Origin: Dehalococcoidia bacterium | GTDB lineage: Bacteria; Chloroflexota; Dehalococcoidia; GIF9; AB-539-J10 | Reading direction: 5' to 3' | Length of the DNA stretch: 12,585 nucleotides | Assembly: GCA_030669525.1 (NCBI GenBank) | Contig: DAOVDO010000007.1 | Location: 1 to 12,585, forward strand | Shown: in pieces, positions 1-7,160 of the stretch | How positions within the stretch are numbered: the first letter of the stretch is position 1 | Layout of the letters: the number at the start of each line of letters is the position of its first letter | Program-made: the position numbers and the translations under genes | Notes under the pieces: model-generated | What the model was told of the DNA's origin: nothing | Databases searched by the model: none | Seen by the model: only the letters and a program-made list of their open reading frames with translations

Positions 1-255
1 ATCTTCCTCCAGGGTGATTCTCTCTCCTTCTGGCATGTAATCCAATACATCTTTAATGGCGGTTAATAGTTCAGCAACCTGCCCCCTTTCGCTCTCGATA
101 GCTTCTCGGTCTATGGCTTTTAGCTCCTCACTTTTCTCAACATGAAGCACACCAGCTCTATGCAGAGTTTTCAGGGTTTCATCAGAGCAATCCCTGGTGG
201 TCATTACCCTTACTTTGACCATAGGGTCAGGTGTATTGAGGATCAGTGGCATCAT
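1..255 (-). CDS. V/A-type ATPase subunit I, N-terminal fragment (runs off left edge)
   Basis: This is the first 85 codons of a gene read leftward and cut by the window edge. Subunit I (the 'a' subunit equivalent) is the large membrane subunit that joins the peripheral stalk to the proton/sodium channel of V/A-type rotary ATPases. The visible part contains VKVRVMTTRDCSDETLKTLH and RAGVLHVE, matching the usual N-terminal cytoplasmic start of this family (beta strand, helix, then 'GVLHVE'). An acidic helical stretch follows. No membrane segments are expected yet. The ATG at 255-253 overlaps the stop of the upstream stalk gene (ATGA), the common arrangement for coupled translation, which is why I chose it. 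An ATG at 222-220 (residue 12) would match family N-termini better and is an alternative. Identification rests on a short fragment plus its neighbour. Confidence 0.78.
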   Translation of the reverse strand, partial: MMPLILNTPDPMVKVRVMTTRDCSDETLKTLHRAGVLHVEKSEELKAIDREAIESERGQVAELLTAIKDVLDYMPEGERITLEED

Positions 256-572
256 GAGGATTTTGCTCCGGTGACGATGTTTACTATACGCTCCTCAACC
301 GCTGCTACTTTCTTTCCAGCATTGGTTTCAAGCTGGGAAGCTTTATTATTAGCGTCCTTAATCTTCCTAGCAGCTTCTGCCTTAGCGTTCTGTATGATTT
401 CCTGGCACTTAGCTTCGGTTTCATCCATTGGTAACTGGGAGGAGAGAATTTCCTTTGCCTCCTCCCTGGCTTTAAGGAGGATATCGTTAGCCCTGGTTCT
501 GGCTTCCTCTAGTATCTTTTCAGCTTCGCTCTCGATATCTGCTACACTCTTGGAAATTCCCTTTGTTTGCAT
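252..572 (-). CDS. V/A-type ATPase peripheral-stalk subunit (H/G-like coiled coil)
   Basis: A 106-residue, almost wholly helical and highly charged protein. It is rich in A/E/K/R heptads (for example ESEAEKILEEARTRAND, then EAKCQEIIQNAKAEAARKIK) with no signal peptide or membrane segment. This is typical of the small coiled-coil stalk subunit (AhaH / subunit G-H) that pairs with subunit E to form the peripheral stalk holding the catalytic head against rotation. It is the first gene of the operon, followed with an ATGA overlap by subunit I, the usual order (H-I-K-E-C-F-A-B-D). The start is supported by AGAGGTG at 584-578, 5 nt before the ATG at 572-570. Transcription probably starts from the promoter at 669-697. 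Coiled coils resemble one another, so the call leans on the neighbour. Confidence 0.8.
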   Translation of the reverse strand: MQTKGISKSVADIESEAEKILEEARTRANDILLKAREEAKEILSSQLPMDETEAKCQEIIQNAKAEAARKIKDANNKASQLETNAGKKVAAVEERIVNIVTGAKSS

Positions 573-668
573 AACACACCTCTTTAATGATTCCTGTGGC
601 TATTGTTAGCTTGTTTGCGAGAAGATGTTGTTGAAGGTAAATGAATAAGCATTTCAGTCGGGTTAAGC

Positions 669-697
669 ATTATGGCAAAATAGTATATCATTGTCAA
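669..697 (-). promoter_or_regulatory. Sigma70-type promoter for the V-type ATPase operon
   Basis: On the minus strand TTGACA (697-692, perfect -35) is followed after exactly 17 nt by CATAAT (674-669, 5 of 6 for -10). The predicted start is near 662, giving a leader of roughly 90 nt before the ATG at 572. This is the best promoter match seen in the window. It lies in the divergent gap shared with endonuclease V. Confidence 0.75.
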
Positions 698-735
698 ACG
701 TAATATAAAATATAAACCGCAGGTTTTGGTCGTGT

Positions 736-763
736 TTGCTACTGGGCTGAAATACTTTATAAT
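736..763 (+). promoter_or_regulatory. Promoter abutting the endonuclease V start (leaderless type)
   Basis: A perfect TATAAT at 758-763 ends 9 nt before the ATG at 773, with a weak -35 (TTGCTA, 736-741, spacing 16). The predicted transcript start (about 770) falls at or after the first in-frame ATG at 767. The message would therefore begin essentially at the ATG at 773, with no room for a Shine-Dalgarno. Confidence 0.5.
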
Positions 764-766
764 TCG

Positions 767-1465
767 ATGATAATGAAAGTAAACAGTTTACATGAATGGG
801 ATGTAAGTCTTGCTCAAGCGAGGGAGATACAATTGAGTCTGGCAGGGAAAGTGGCGACCACGAGTGATGAGGATATTAGTCCGCATCTTGTTGCCGGTGT
901 TGATGTATCCTTTCCCAGACTTGAGGGTATAGCTCGAGGGGCAGTGGTGGTGCTTGGCTACCCTGGACTTAATATAGTAGAAATTGAGACGGCTGAAGCT
1001 AAACCAGCCATTCCCTATATCTCCGGGCTGTTATCATTTCGGGAATGCCCTGTAATTCTGGCTGCTTGTGATAAGTTGTGTAACACTCCTGACCTTGTTC
1101 TGGTTGATGGCCAGGGAATCGCGCATCCCAGGCGACTGGGGCTTGCCTCCCATTTAGGGCTGTTTCTTGATGTACCCACCATAGGCTGTGCTAAATCTAT
1201 ACTTTGTGGCAGACATGAGGTTGTGGGAGAAGAGGTTGGCTCTCATGCTGACTTGGTTGATGTTGATAAAGGAGAGACTATTGGAGTAGCATTAAGAACC
1301 AAGATTGGAACAAAGCCGATATATGTTTCCATAGGTCATCAGATTGACCTTATATCGGCTTTATACTGGGTGATGAAATGCTGTAATGGCTATCGTCTTC
1401 CTGAGCCAACTCGTCTGGCTCACCTTGCTGCTGGTGGCAACCTGGTTCTCAAGCCAGGTTGCTGA
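767..1465 (+). CDS. nfi: Endonuclease V (deoxyinosine 3' endonuclease)
   Basis: A cytoplasmic repair enzyme that nicks DNA at the second phosphodiester bond 3' of deoxyinosine, initiating repair of deaminated adenine. The 232-residue product is close to the E. coli length. Conserved landmarks are present: VAGVDVSF (catalytic Asp46), PYISGLLSFRE (Glu93; the usual PYIPG has Ser for Pro here), VLVDGQGIAHPRRLGLASHL (Asp114), GCAKS at 140-144, and a C-terminal GYRLPEPTR block as in the enterobacterial enzyme. The three acidic metal ligands have the spacing known for the family. There is no Shine-Dalgarno before ATG 767. The in-frame ATG at 773 (230 residues) fits the abutting TATAAT and is my preferred start. 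It heads the array endV-prfB-peptidase-SBP, with 32 nt to prfB. Confidence 0.93.
   Translation: MIMKVNSLHEWDVSLAQAREIQLSLAGKVATTSDEDISPHLVAGVDVSFPRLEGIARGAVVVLGYPGLNIVEIETAEAKPAIPYISGLLSFRECPVILAACDKLCNTPDLVLVDGQGIAHPRRLGLASHLGLFLDVPTIGCAKSILCGRHEVVGEEVGSHADLVDVDKGETIGVALRTKIGTKPIYVSIGHQIDLISALYWVMKCCNGYRLPEPTRLAHLAAGGNLVLKPGC
1437..1462 (+). other. RNA hairpin at the endV 3' end, just before prfB
   Basis: GCAACCTGG (1437-1445) and CCAGGTTGC (1454-1462) form a perfect 9-bp stem, extendable by a U-G and a U-A pair to 11 bp around a CTCA tetraloop. It overlaps the last codons of endV and sits 23 nt before the prfB Shine-Dalgarno. No T-run follows, so it is not a classic terminator. It could be an mRNA stability or processing element, or incidental. 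Confidence 0.4.
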
Positions 1466-1497
1466 GGCAAATTATTTAGTTGGTAGGAGGAGTATAG

Positions 1498-2602
1498 ATG
1501 CAAGAGGAAAAAGAAAACCTGGAATCCTTACGCCGCCGAGTCTCAGATATAATGGTGCATCTTTGACATTCCTGGTGTAGAAAGGGAAATTGCAGAGTTA
1601 GAGATGGAATCAGCCAATTCCGATTTCTGGCAGGACCCGATTAAAGCTGGAACTGTTATGCGTCAGCTCAGTGGCAAGAAAGACCTGGTTGATGTTTGGC
1701 GCAGGCTGGAGAAGGAAGTTAGCGACCTTTATGATGTGGCCATTCTAGCCCTGAAGGAGGATGACGATTCTCTCAGGGCAGAAATACAGAGAGAATCAAA
1801 GGAACTGGCCTCCCAATTTGACAGGCTGGAGAATCGGCTTGTTCTTGGTGGGGATTATGATGCCAGGAATGCCATGCTTGCCCTTCATGCTGGTGCAGGT
1901 GGCACAGAATCACAGGACTGGGTAAATATGTTGCTCAGGATGTACCTGCGTTGGGCGGAGAGGCACAATTATCAAGCCGAAGTGCTGGATGTCTCTCCTG
2001 GCGATGAAGCTGGAATAAAAAGTGCCACCGTGGAAATCAAGGGGGATTATGCTTATGGCTATCTTAGAGGCGAGCATGGAGTTCACAGGTTAGTTCGGCT
2101 TTCTCCTTTTGATGCTGACCATGCCCGGCATACCTCTTTTGCGCTGGTGGAAGTTCTCCCTGAAGCCAGGGAGGCTGTGGATGTTCAAATCAGCCCGGAG
2201 GACTTAAAAATAGATACTTTCAGGTCCAGTGGTCCTGGTGGCCAGCATATGCAGAAGACGAGCAGTGCTGTAAGGGTAACTCACTTGCCGACGGGCTTGA
2301 TAGCTATCTGCCAGGGTGAAAGGTCGCAGTATCAGAATAAAGAAACTGCCTTGAAGATCCTGTATGCTCGCCTTCTTGAACTGGAGCGCAACAAAAAAGA
2401 GAAGGAAAAAGCAAAACTTAAAGGTAAGCGAATTGAGGCTGAGTGGGGGAGTCAAATCAGAAGCTATGTCCTTCATCCATATAAAATGGTAAAGGACCAC
2501 CGTACTGGCTATGAGGTTAGCAATGCCGAGGCTGTTCTGGATGGGGATCTGGATGGGTTTGTCACTGCCTATCTTCGTTCTAAAGTGGGTGAGGAGAGAT
2601 GA
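1498..2602 (+). CDS. prfB: Peptide chain release factor 2, expressed by +1 programmed frameshift
   Basis: RF2 recognises UGA/UAA at the ribosome and triggers peptide release. The gene is 1498-1563 joined to 1565-2602: codon 22 (CTT) is followed by an in-frame TGA at 1564-1566, and reading continues +1 as GAC. The product is 367 residues, normal for RF2. The zero-frame start has a strong AGGAGG (1485-1490) 7 nt before the ATG. Seen in the full product: HAGAGGTESQDW, the RF2-type anticodon-mimic SPF (about 202-204), and the catalytic GGQ (about 247-249) in SSGPGGQHMQKTSSAVRVTH. The usual residue after GGQH is V or C; here it is M. The in-frame AUG at 1604 is not a plausible true start because it would drop part of the N-terminal helical domain. 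The stop overlaps the next gene's ATG (ATGA). Confidence 0.96.
1554..1567 (+). promoter_or_regulatory. prfB autoregulatory +1 frameshift site
   Basis: The sequence GGTGCATCTTTGAC contains the family-invariant CTT TGA C slippery stop. It also has a GGTG Shine-Dalgarno-like element at 1554-1557, 3 nt before CTT, the geometry of the enterobacterial site. GGUG can pair with the CCAC of the 16S anti-Shine-Dalgarno. When RF2 is scarce the UGA is read slowly and the ribosome slips +1, giving full-length RF2. When it is abundant, a 22-residue peptide is released. Confidence 0.95.
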
Positions 2603-3834
2603 TTAAACGTATTCTCCTGATGGCTTTAATACCACTGTTATTGTTGACTTCCTCTCCTGTTAGTGCTGACGATGGCATCACAGTTCTTGATAGCAGCGTA
2701 GAGGTACAATTTCCCATTGCGCTTGTTTTTAACCTTGAAGTTGAGAGCGATGCTGATATTGTTGATGTGCGTCTTCATTATGAGGTGGACAGAATGAACT
2801 ATACCAAGGTCATTAGCGAGGGTTGGCCTGACTTTGCTCCAGCAAGCAGTGTAGAAACCAGCTGGACATGGGATATGAGGAAATCGAGTTTGCCTCCCGG
2901 GGCGGCTATAACATACTGGTGGACGGTTAAGGATGCTGAAGGAAGAGAAGGCAGAACTGTTCCAGGCACAGTGCAGTTCGATGACCTCCGCTATCGCTGG
3001 CAGAGCTTAACCGAGGGTGAGCTAACTGTTTTCTGGTACGAAGAAGATGAGACTTTCGCTCAGGAATTAATGGATGCTTGTCAGCAAGGGCTTATCAGGC
3101 TGACCGGGTCCGTTGGCGCGTATGATGAGAGGCCTATTAGAATATATGTCTATGCTTCAGCCAGCGATTTGCAGGGGGCTATGATTTTTCCTCAGGAGTG
3201 GACGGGTGGTGTGGCCTTCACCGAATTTGGCATTATCGCCATTGGTATTTCCTCTGATAATATTGATTGGGGAAAGGAAGCGTTAGTTCACGAGTTAACG
3301 CATTTAGTTGTACACCAGGCAACTTTCAGCCCCTATGGTAGGCTACCCACCTGGCTTGATGAAGGACTGGCCATGTGTAACCAGGGTGAGCTTGCCCCTT
3401 ATTTGCGAACCCGGCTGGAGGAGGCCGTTTCAGAGAATAGGCTTATTTCGGTGCGCAGCCTGTGCAGCCCCTTTTCTGCTGAACCGGAAAAAGCTTACCT
3501 TTCTTACGCTGAGAGCTATAGCATGGTAGAATTCCTCCTGGCTAATTATGGCCAGGATAAGATGCTCAAGTTATTGACCCTCTTCAGGGATGGCAGTACC
3601 TATGATGAAGCCTTAACAGAGGTTTATGGTTTTGATATTGACGGGTTTGATGCTATCTGGAGAGAGATGCTGGCATTACCCGCCACTGTCTTTGTATGTA
3701 AAGGGGAGCAGCCTCATCCTGCCTTGTTTGCCGTGCTGCATTCAATAGCTACACTGCTGAAGCTTCCGGGCACGCTGCACTGGGAAGAGTGGCAGTGGGG
3801 ACGGTTGTGTAGCAGTGCCATGAACTGGTTCTAA
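2599..3834 (+). CDS. Secreted peptidase MA-like metallopeptidase (HExxH, gluzincin type)
   Basis: A 411-residue exported protein. Residues 1-23 form a classical signal peptide (KR, hydrophobic core, cleavage near VSA-DD). Residues about 25-135 are beta-rich with Trp/Tyr, resembling an Ig-like or surface-binding domain. The catalytic domain follows: VHELTHLVVHQ gives zinc ligands His231 and His235 and catalytic Glu232, and WLDEGLA supplies the third ligand Glu255 after a 19-residue gap. This is the arrangement of the peptidase-MA/gluzincin family. The last ~50 residues (Cys, Trp, His and Leu rich) look unlike the domain and may be a poorly conserved tail. Substrate is unknown; extracellular peptide breakdown is the simplest inference, since the next gene is a peptide-binding lipoprotein. 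The start overlaps the prfB stop, preceded by GAGGAG. Confidence 0.82.
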   Translation: MIKRILLMALIPLLLLTSSPVSADDGITVLDSSVEVQFPIALVFNLEVESDADIVDVRLHYEVDRMNYTKVISEGWPDFAPASSVETSWTWDMRKSSLPPGAAITYWWTVKDAEGREGRTVPGTVQFDDLRYRWQSLTEGELTVFWYEEDETFAQELMDACQQGLIRLTGSVGAYDERPIRIYVYASASDLQGAMIFPQEWTGGVAFTEFGIIAIGISSDNIDWGKEALVHELTHLVVHQATFSPYGRLPTWLDEGLAMCNQGELAPYLRTRLEEAVSENRLISVRSLCSPFSAEPEKAYLSYAESYSMVEFLLANYGQDKMLKLLTLFRDGSTYDEALTEVYGFDIDGFDAIWREMLALPATVFVCKGEQPHPALFAVLHSIATLLKLPGTLHWEEWQWGRLCSSAMNWF

Positions 3835-3835
3835 A

Positions 3836-5428
3836 ATGAAAAGAATCCGGGAATTTATAGTATTACCCTTACTTGTTTGTGCTTTATTGCTGCTGCCTCT
3901 GGCTGGCTGCCAACCATGGGAATGGGTACGCCCTGCCCAGGGTGTTCTTAATCTGTTGGGCGCTGACCCTGTAACGCTTGACCCGGCGATTTCCAGCGAA
4001 ATGACCTCCCATAGCTATATTACGCAGATCTTCAGTGGGCTTGTCCGTCTTGATGATGAGCTGGAGGTAACTCCTGATATTACCGAAAGGTGGCAGAGGA
4101 GCCAGGATGGAAGAACATATACTTTCTATCTTCGCCGTGGGGTGGAATTTCATGGCGGAAGGGAAGTCACGGCTGGAGATTTCAAATATTCCTGGGAGCG
4201 TGCCTGTAATCCTGAGACTGGCTCTCAAACGGCAGCTACCTACCTGGGAGACATCGTTGGCGCCAGAGACATGTTATCTGGCAAAGCCAGTGAAATTTCG
4301 GGCATCAGGGTTCTCGATGATTATACTCTTGAAGTTACCATTGATGCTCCGAAAGCCTATTTCCTGTGCAAGCTGACTTATCCCACTGCCTTTGTGGTTG
4401 ACGAGGATGATGTTGAATCCGGTAAAGACTGGTGGCATAAGCCGAATGGGACGGGTACCTTTGAGCTAAAGGAGTGGAAGCAAGGTCAGAGCTTGATTTT
4501 AGAGCGAAATGAATCTTATTACGGTGAGCCGGCTAAGGTAAAGCAGGTCATTTTTCATCTTCTGGCTGGTATGCCCATGGCGATGTATGAGAAAGGAGAA
4601 ATTGATGTCACACCTGTTTACCAGGGTAATATCGACCTGGTGCAGGATAAAGCTAATCCATTTTACCAGGAGCTTTCCATAACTCCTGAACTCAGCCTTT
4701 ACTATATCGGCTTTAATACTGAGAGACCTCCTTTCGACGATGTAAATGTCCGCCGTGCTTTCTGTTACGCCGTGGACAAGGAGCGAATTGTCAGGTTGAT
4801 ATTGAGGGACATGGAGGTTAATGCTGATGGCATTCTGCCTCCAGGTATGCCGGGCTATAATGAAGACCTTAAAGGCATTGACTATGATGTGGAGAAGGCA
4901 ACAGAGTTTATGGCCGCATCCCGATATGGCGATGCTGCCAACTTGCCGCCCGTTACCATCACTGTCTCGGGTTACGGGAATCGCATTTCAGATAGCTTGG
5001 GGGCTATCATTGAACAGTGGCGGGAAAACCTGGGAGTGGAGGTATCGGTGAGACAACTGGAGCCAGAGGATTTTCTGTATCATTTAAAACAGGAGAAGGA
5101 TGATATGTTTATGCTGGGTTGGGTGGCTGATTACCCCGACCCGCATAATTTCCTGGATAACCTGTTTTATACCGGAAGCGAGAACAATGTCTTCGGTTAC
5201 AGCAACCATGAGCTGGATATACTGCTGGATGAAGCTGCTGTTGAACAGGACAGTGCCACCCGGCTATCCCTGTATCGGCAGGCTGAGCAGAGGATAGTTG
5301 ACGAAGCTCCTTGCCTGCCTTTGTGGTTTGGCAGGAACTATATCCTGGTGAAGCCCAGTGTTGAGGGTTATGAGCTTAATCCTTTGGGCTTGCCAGACCT
5401 GAGCAAAGTTATTATGGATAGCGGTTAA
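3836..5428 (+). CDS. Oligopeptide/dipeptide ABC transporter substrate-binding lipoprotein (SBP family 5)
   Basis: A 530-residue lipoprotein. The N-terminal signal ends in lipobox LAGC with Cys25 as the lipidated residue, so the mature protein sits on the outer face of the membrane. Family-5 landmarks include DPVTLDPA near the mature N-terminus, GLVRLDD and 'PDITERW' (about 63-85), YTFYLRRGVEFHGG (about 96-109), PNGTGTF followed by YYGEPAKVKQ, FDDVNVRRAFCYAVDKERI (about 302-320) and the C-terminal GWVADYPDPHNFL block. Length is normal for OppA/DppA-like proteins. The ATG begins 1 nt after the peptidase stop with no Shine-Dalgarno, implying translational coupling. No permease or ATPase genes follow (coaE is on the opposite strand), so it must rely on distant partners. 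Specificity (peptide, nickel, other) cannot be read from sequence. Confidence 0.9.
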   Translation: MKRIREFIVLPLLVCALLLLPLAGCQPWEWVRPAQGVLNLLGADPVTLDPAISSEMTSHSYITQIFSGLVRLDDELEVTPDITERWQRSQDGRTYTFYLRRGVEFHGGREVTAGDFKYSWERACNPETGSQTAATYLGDIVGARDMLSGKASEISGIRVLDDYTLEVTIDAPKAYFLCKLTYPTAFVVDEDDVESGKDWWHKPNGTGTFELKEWKQGQSLILERNESYYGEPAKVKQVIFHLLAGMPMAMYEKGEIDVTPVYQGNIDLVQDKANPFYQELSITPELSLYYIGFNTERPPFDDVNVRRAFCYAVDKERIVRLILRDMEVNADGILPPGMPGYNEDLKGIDYDVEKATEFMAASRYGDAANLPPVTITVSGYGNRISDSLGAIIEQWRENLGVEVSVRQLEPEDFLYHLKQEKDDMFMLGWVADYPDPHNFLDNLFYTGSENNVFGYSNHELDILLDEAAVEQDSATRLSLYRQAEQRIVDEAPCLPLWFGRNYILVKPSVEGYELNPLGLPDLSKVIMDSG

Positions 5429-5441
5429 TCCGCCTGGAGGT

Positions 5442-6044
5442 TCAGTTTGCAGGGAGCTTCTGCCAGAGTTCAGTTATCCTGGTTTCAAGCTGATTCAAAT
5501 CGCCGTCATTGTAGATTAACTCGTCGGCACGGTTCATCTTCTCTTCAGACGGCACCTGTGACCTGAGTCGAGCCAGAGTCCGGGACTTGCTGTCTCCTTT
5601 ATGCTCCGTGAGTCTTTGAATCACAATATCCTCTGAAGCTACTACCAGCCAGACGGTGTCGACCAGGTTTACCCATCCTGCTTCGATTAGCAGTATGGCT
5701 TCCAGCGCGATGGCTGTTACTCCCTGGCGGCGGTAATTCCCGATTCTTTCCTGCAGCATGCGGTATGCTTCAGGGTGCACTATCTGGTTGAGCCTGGCCA
5801 GTGCAGCGGGGTTTGAGAAGACCAGATGTCCCAGTTTCTCACGGTCAATTTCGGCATCTGGTTTAAGTATGTGTTTGCCAAAAGCGGTTACTATTTGCTG
5901 CCATGTTTGGCTGTTTGGCCTGTAAGCCTCGTGTGCCAGTTGGTCGGCGTCAATTGTGGTGGCACCCAGATTGGTCAGAATCCTGCACACCGTGCTTTTA
6001 CCACTGCCTATATTGCCGGTTACGCCGATGATAATCATTTCCAC
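5442..6044 (-). CDS. coaE: Dephospho-CoA kinase
   Basis: Catalyses the last step of coenzyme A synthesis, ATP-dependent 3'-phosphorylation of dephospho-CoA, in the cytoplasm. The 200-residue protein opens with IIIGVTGNIGSGKST, a Walker A P-loop. It has TIDADQLAHE (the family's DAD motif), then HPEAYRMLQERI and a LEAILLIEAGW segment (family usually 'DIPLLFE'). The C-terminal lid/helix has RLTEHKGDSKSRTLARLRSQ where the family typically has R-x-R/A-RI-x-Q. Length is typical. The longest frame uses GTG at 6044; the ATG at 6038-6036 gives the family-typical MIIIGVTG start and lies 9 nt after a TATAAT, so I prefer it (198 residues). It is tail-to-tail with the binding protein (13-nt gap); no clear terminator is visible between them. 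Confidence 0.93.
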   Translation of the reverse strand: MEMIIIGVTGNIGSGKSTVCRILTNLGATTIDADQLAHEAYRPNSQTWQQIVTAFGKHILKPDAEIDREKLGHLVFSNPAALARLNQIVHPEAYRMLQERIGNYRRQGVTAIALEAILLIEAGWVNLVDTVWLVVASEDIVIQRLTEHKGDSKSRTLARLRSQVPSEEKMNRADELIYNDGDLNQLETRITELWQKLPAN

Positions 6045-6047
6045 TGC

Positions 6048-6053
6048 ATTATA
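6048..6053 (-). promoter_or_regulatory. -10 element abutting the coaE start (leaderless type)
   Basis: A perfect TATAAT on the minus strand (6053-6048) ends 9 nt before the ATG at 6038 and 3 nt before the GTG at 6044. No recognisable -35 (AGAAAT at 17-nt spacing) and no Shine-Dalgarno are present. The expected transcript start coincides with the start codon. Confidence 0.45.
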
Positions 6054-6126
6054 ATATGCTGGGTAATATAATTTCTATGGCGGAATTCATTTACATATTA
6101 GCTTATATTGGGGTAATCCATGATGG

Positions 6127-6132
6127 TATAAT
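6127..6132 (+). promoter_or_regulatory. -10 element abutting the amrS start (leaderless type)
   Basis: A perfect TATAAT ends 8 nt before the ATG at 6141 (5 nt before the GTG at 6138). The -35 is poor (TATATT or TTATAT at 17-18 nt), and there is no Shine-Dalgarno between it and the start. The transcript should begin at about 6139-6141. Confidence 0.45.
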
Positions 6133-6137
6133 AGCAA

Positions 6138-7160
6138 GTGATGGAAAGGGAAGCGATACTCTATGAGAAGCTCCCCGGTAGCAGGGTGCGCTGCAACGTC
6201 TGCCAGTGGCGTTGTGTTATTAACCCTGGCAAGGTGGGCGTCTGCCGCATGCGTATTAATCGGGATGGCACCTTATATACCATGAATTATGGGGAGGTAT
6301 CCTCGGTAGCAGCGGACCCCATTGAAAAGAAACCTCTATTTCACTTTTTTCCCGGCACCAATGCTTTTTCCCTGGGTGGCTGGGGTTGCAATTTTCACTG
6401 TAAGGATTGCCAGAACTGGCAAATCTCCTGTGTTGACCTTCCTGATGATTCTATGCAGTTGTCTCCTGAGGGGGGAGTGGAACTGGCCGGGCGACAGCAC
6501 TGTGCTGGCATTGCCTGGACCTATAATGAGCCTACCGTGTGGTTGGAATACACACTGGATTCAGCCAGGCTGGCCAAGCAAAATGGTTTATATACCGTTT
6601 ACGTTACCAATGGTTATATTACCCCTGAGGCATTGGATACTATAGGTCCTTATCTTGATGCCTGGAGGGTTGATGTCAAAGGCTTCAACGACGGAGTTTA
6701 CCGACAGCTGGCCAGGCTGCCTCACTGGAGAGGTATACTGGATATGGCTGTGCGGGCCAAAGAAAAGTGGGACATGCATGTTGAGGTGGTGACCAATGTC
6801 GTTCCCACAATGAACGATGATGATGAGCAACTCAACGGCATTGCTGCCTGGATTCGAGATAACCTGGGTGAGCTTACTCCCTGGCATGTAACTCGCTTTT
6901 ATCCCATGCATGACCTGGATTATCTACCACCTACTCCTGTATCTACTCTGGAGAAAGCCTATAAAATTGGTAAAGATAGCGGGCTAAAGTTTGTTTATCT
7001 GGGCAATATTCCAGGGCACGAATATGAAAATACTGTTTGCTATTCTTGTGGCCAGCTGAATGTCCGCCGGGTTGGTTATGATACCCGGGTAGTAGGACTG
7101 AATGGGTCGAAGTGTCAGTTTTGTGGTGTTGAGCTTAATTTCAGGGCAATGCTAAAATAA
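6138..7160 (+). CDS. amrS: AmmeMemoRadiSam system radical SAM enzyme AmrS
   Basis: A cytoplasmic radical SAM enzyme of the AmrS family, related to pyruvate-formate-lyase activating enzymes; its physiological substrate is not established. The 340-residue protein has the family's three cysteine clusters. The N-terminal one is C19/C22/C26 and C36 (RCNVCQWRC ... GVC). The radical SAM 4Fe-4S motif is CX3CX2C at C84, C88, C91 (WGCNFHCKDCQNW). The C-terminal pair is CYSCG and CQFCG (from about residue 305). GIAWTYNEPTVWLEY is the typical SAM-binding strand region and WRVDVKGF the next. The GTG at 6138 gives the longest frame; the ATG at 6141 (339 residues) fits the abutting TATAAT better. It is followed by the AMMECR1 gene, the usual partner, but no MEMO1 gene is present in the window. 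Confidence 0.93.
   Translation: MMEREAILYEKLPGSRVRCNVCQWRCVINPGKVGVCRMRINRDGTLYTMNYGEVSSVAADPIEKKPLFHFFPGTNAFSLGGWGCNFHCKDCQNWQISCVDLPDDSMQLSPEGGVELAGRQHCAGIAWTYNEPTVWLEYTLDSARLAKQNGLYTVYVTNGYITPEALDTIGPYLDAWRVDVKGFNDGVYRQLARLPHWRGILDMAVRAKEKWDMHVEVVTNVVPTMNDDDEQLNGIAAWIRDNLGELTPWHVTRFYPMHDLDYLPPTPVSTLEKAYKIGKDSGLKFVYLGNIPGHEYENTVCYSCGQLNVRRVGYDTRVVGLNGSKCQFCGVELNFRAMLK

Noticed and set aside
142..609. 155-codon plus-strand open frame opposite the ATPase genes
   Set aside because: Antisense to the stalk and subunit I genes, which have family resemblance, an ATGA junction, a promoter and a Shine-Dalgarno; the plus frame has none of these.
1386..1580. 64-codon frame bridging endV and prfB
   Set aside because: Out of frame with both real genes and resembles nothing; it is explained as overlap with the endV tail and the prfB start.
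5408..5424. 14-base match TATTATGGATAGCG shared with the intergenic region near 11082
   Set aside because: A single 14-base match in 12.6 kb is compatible with chance, and flanks do not match.
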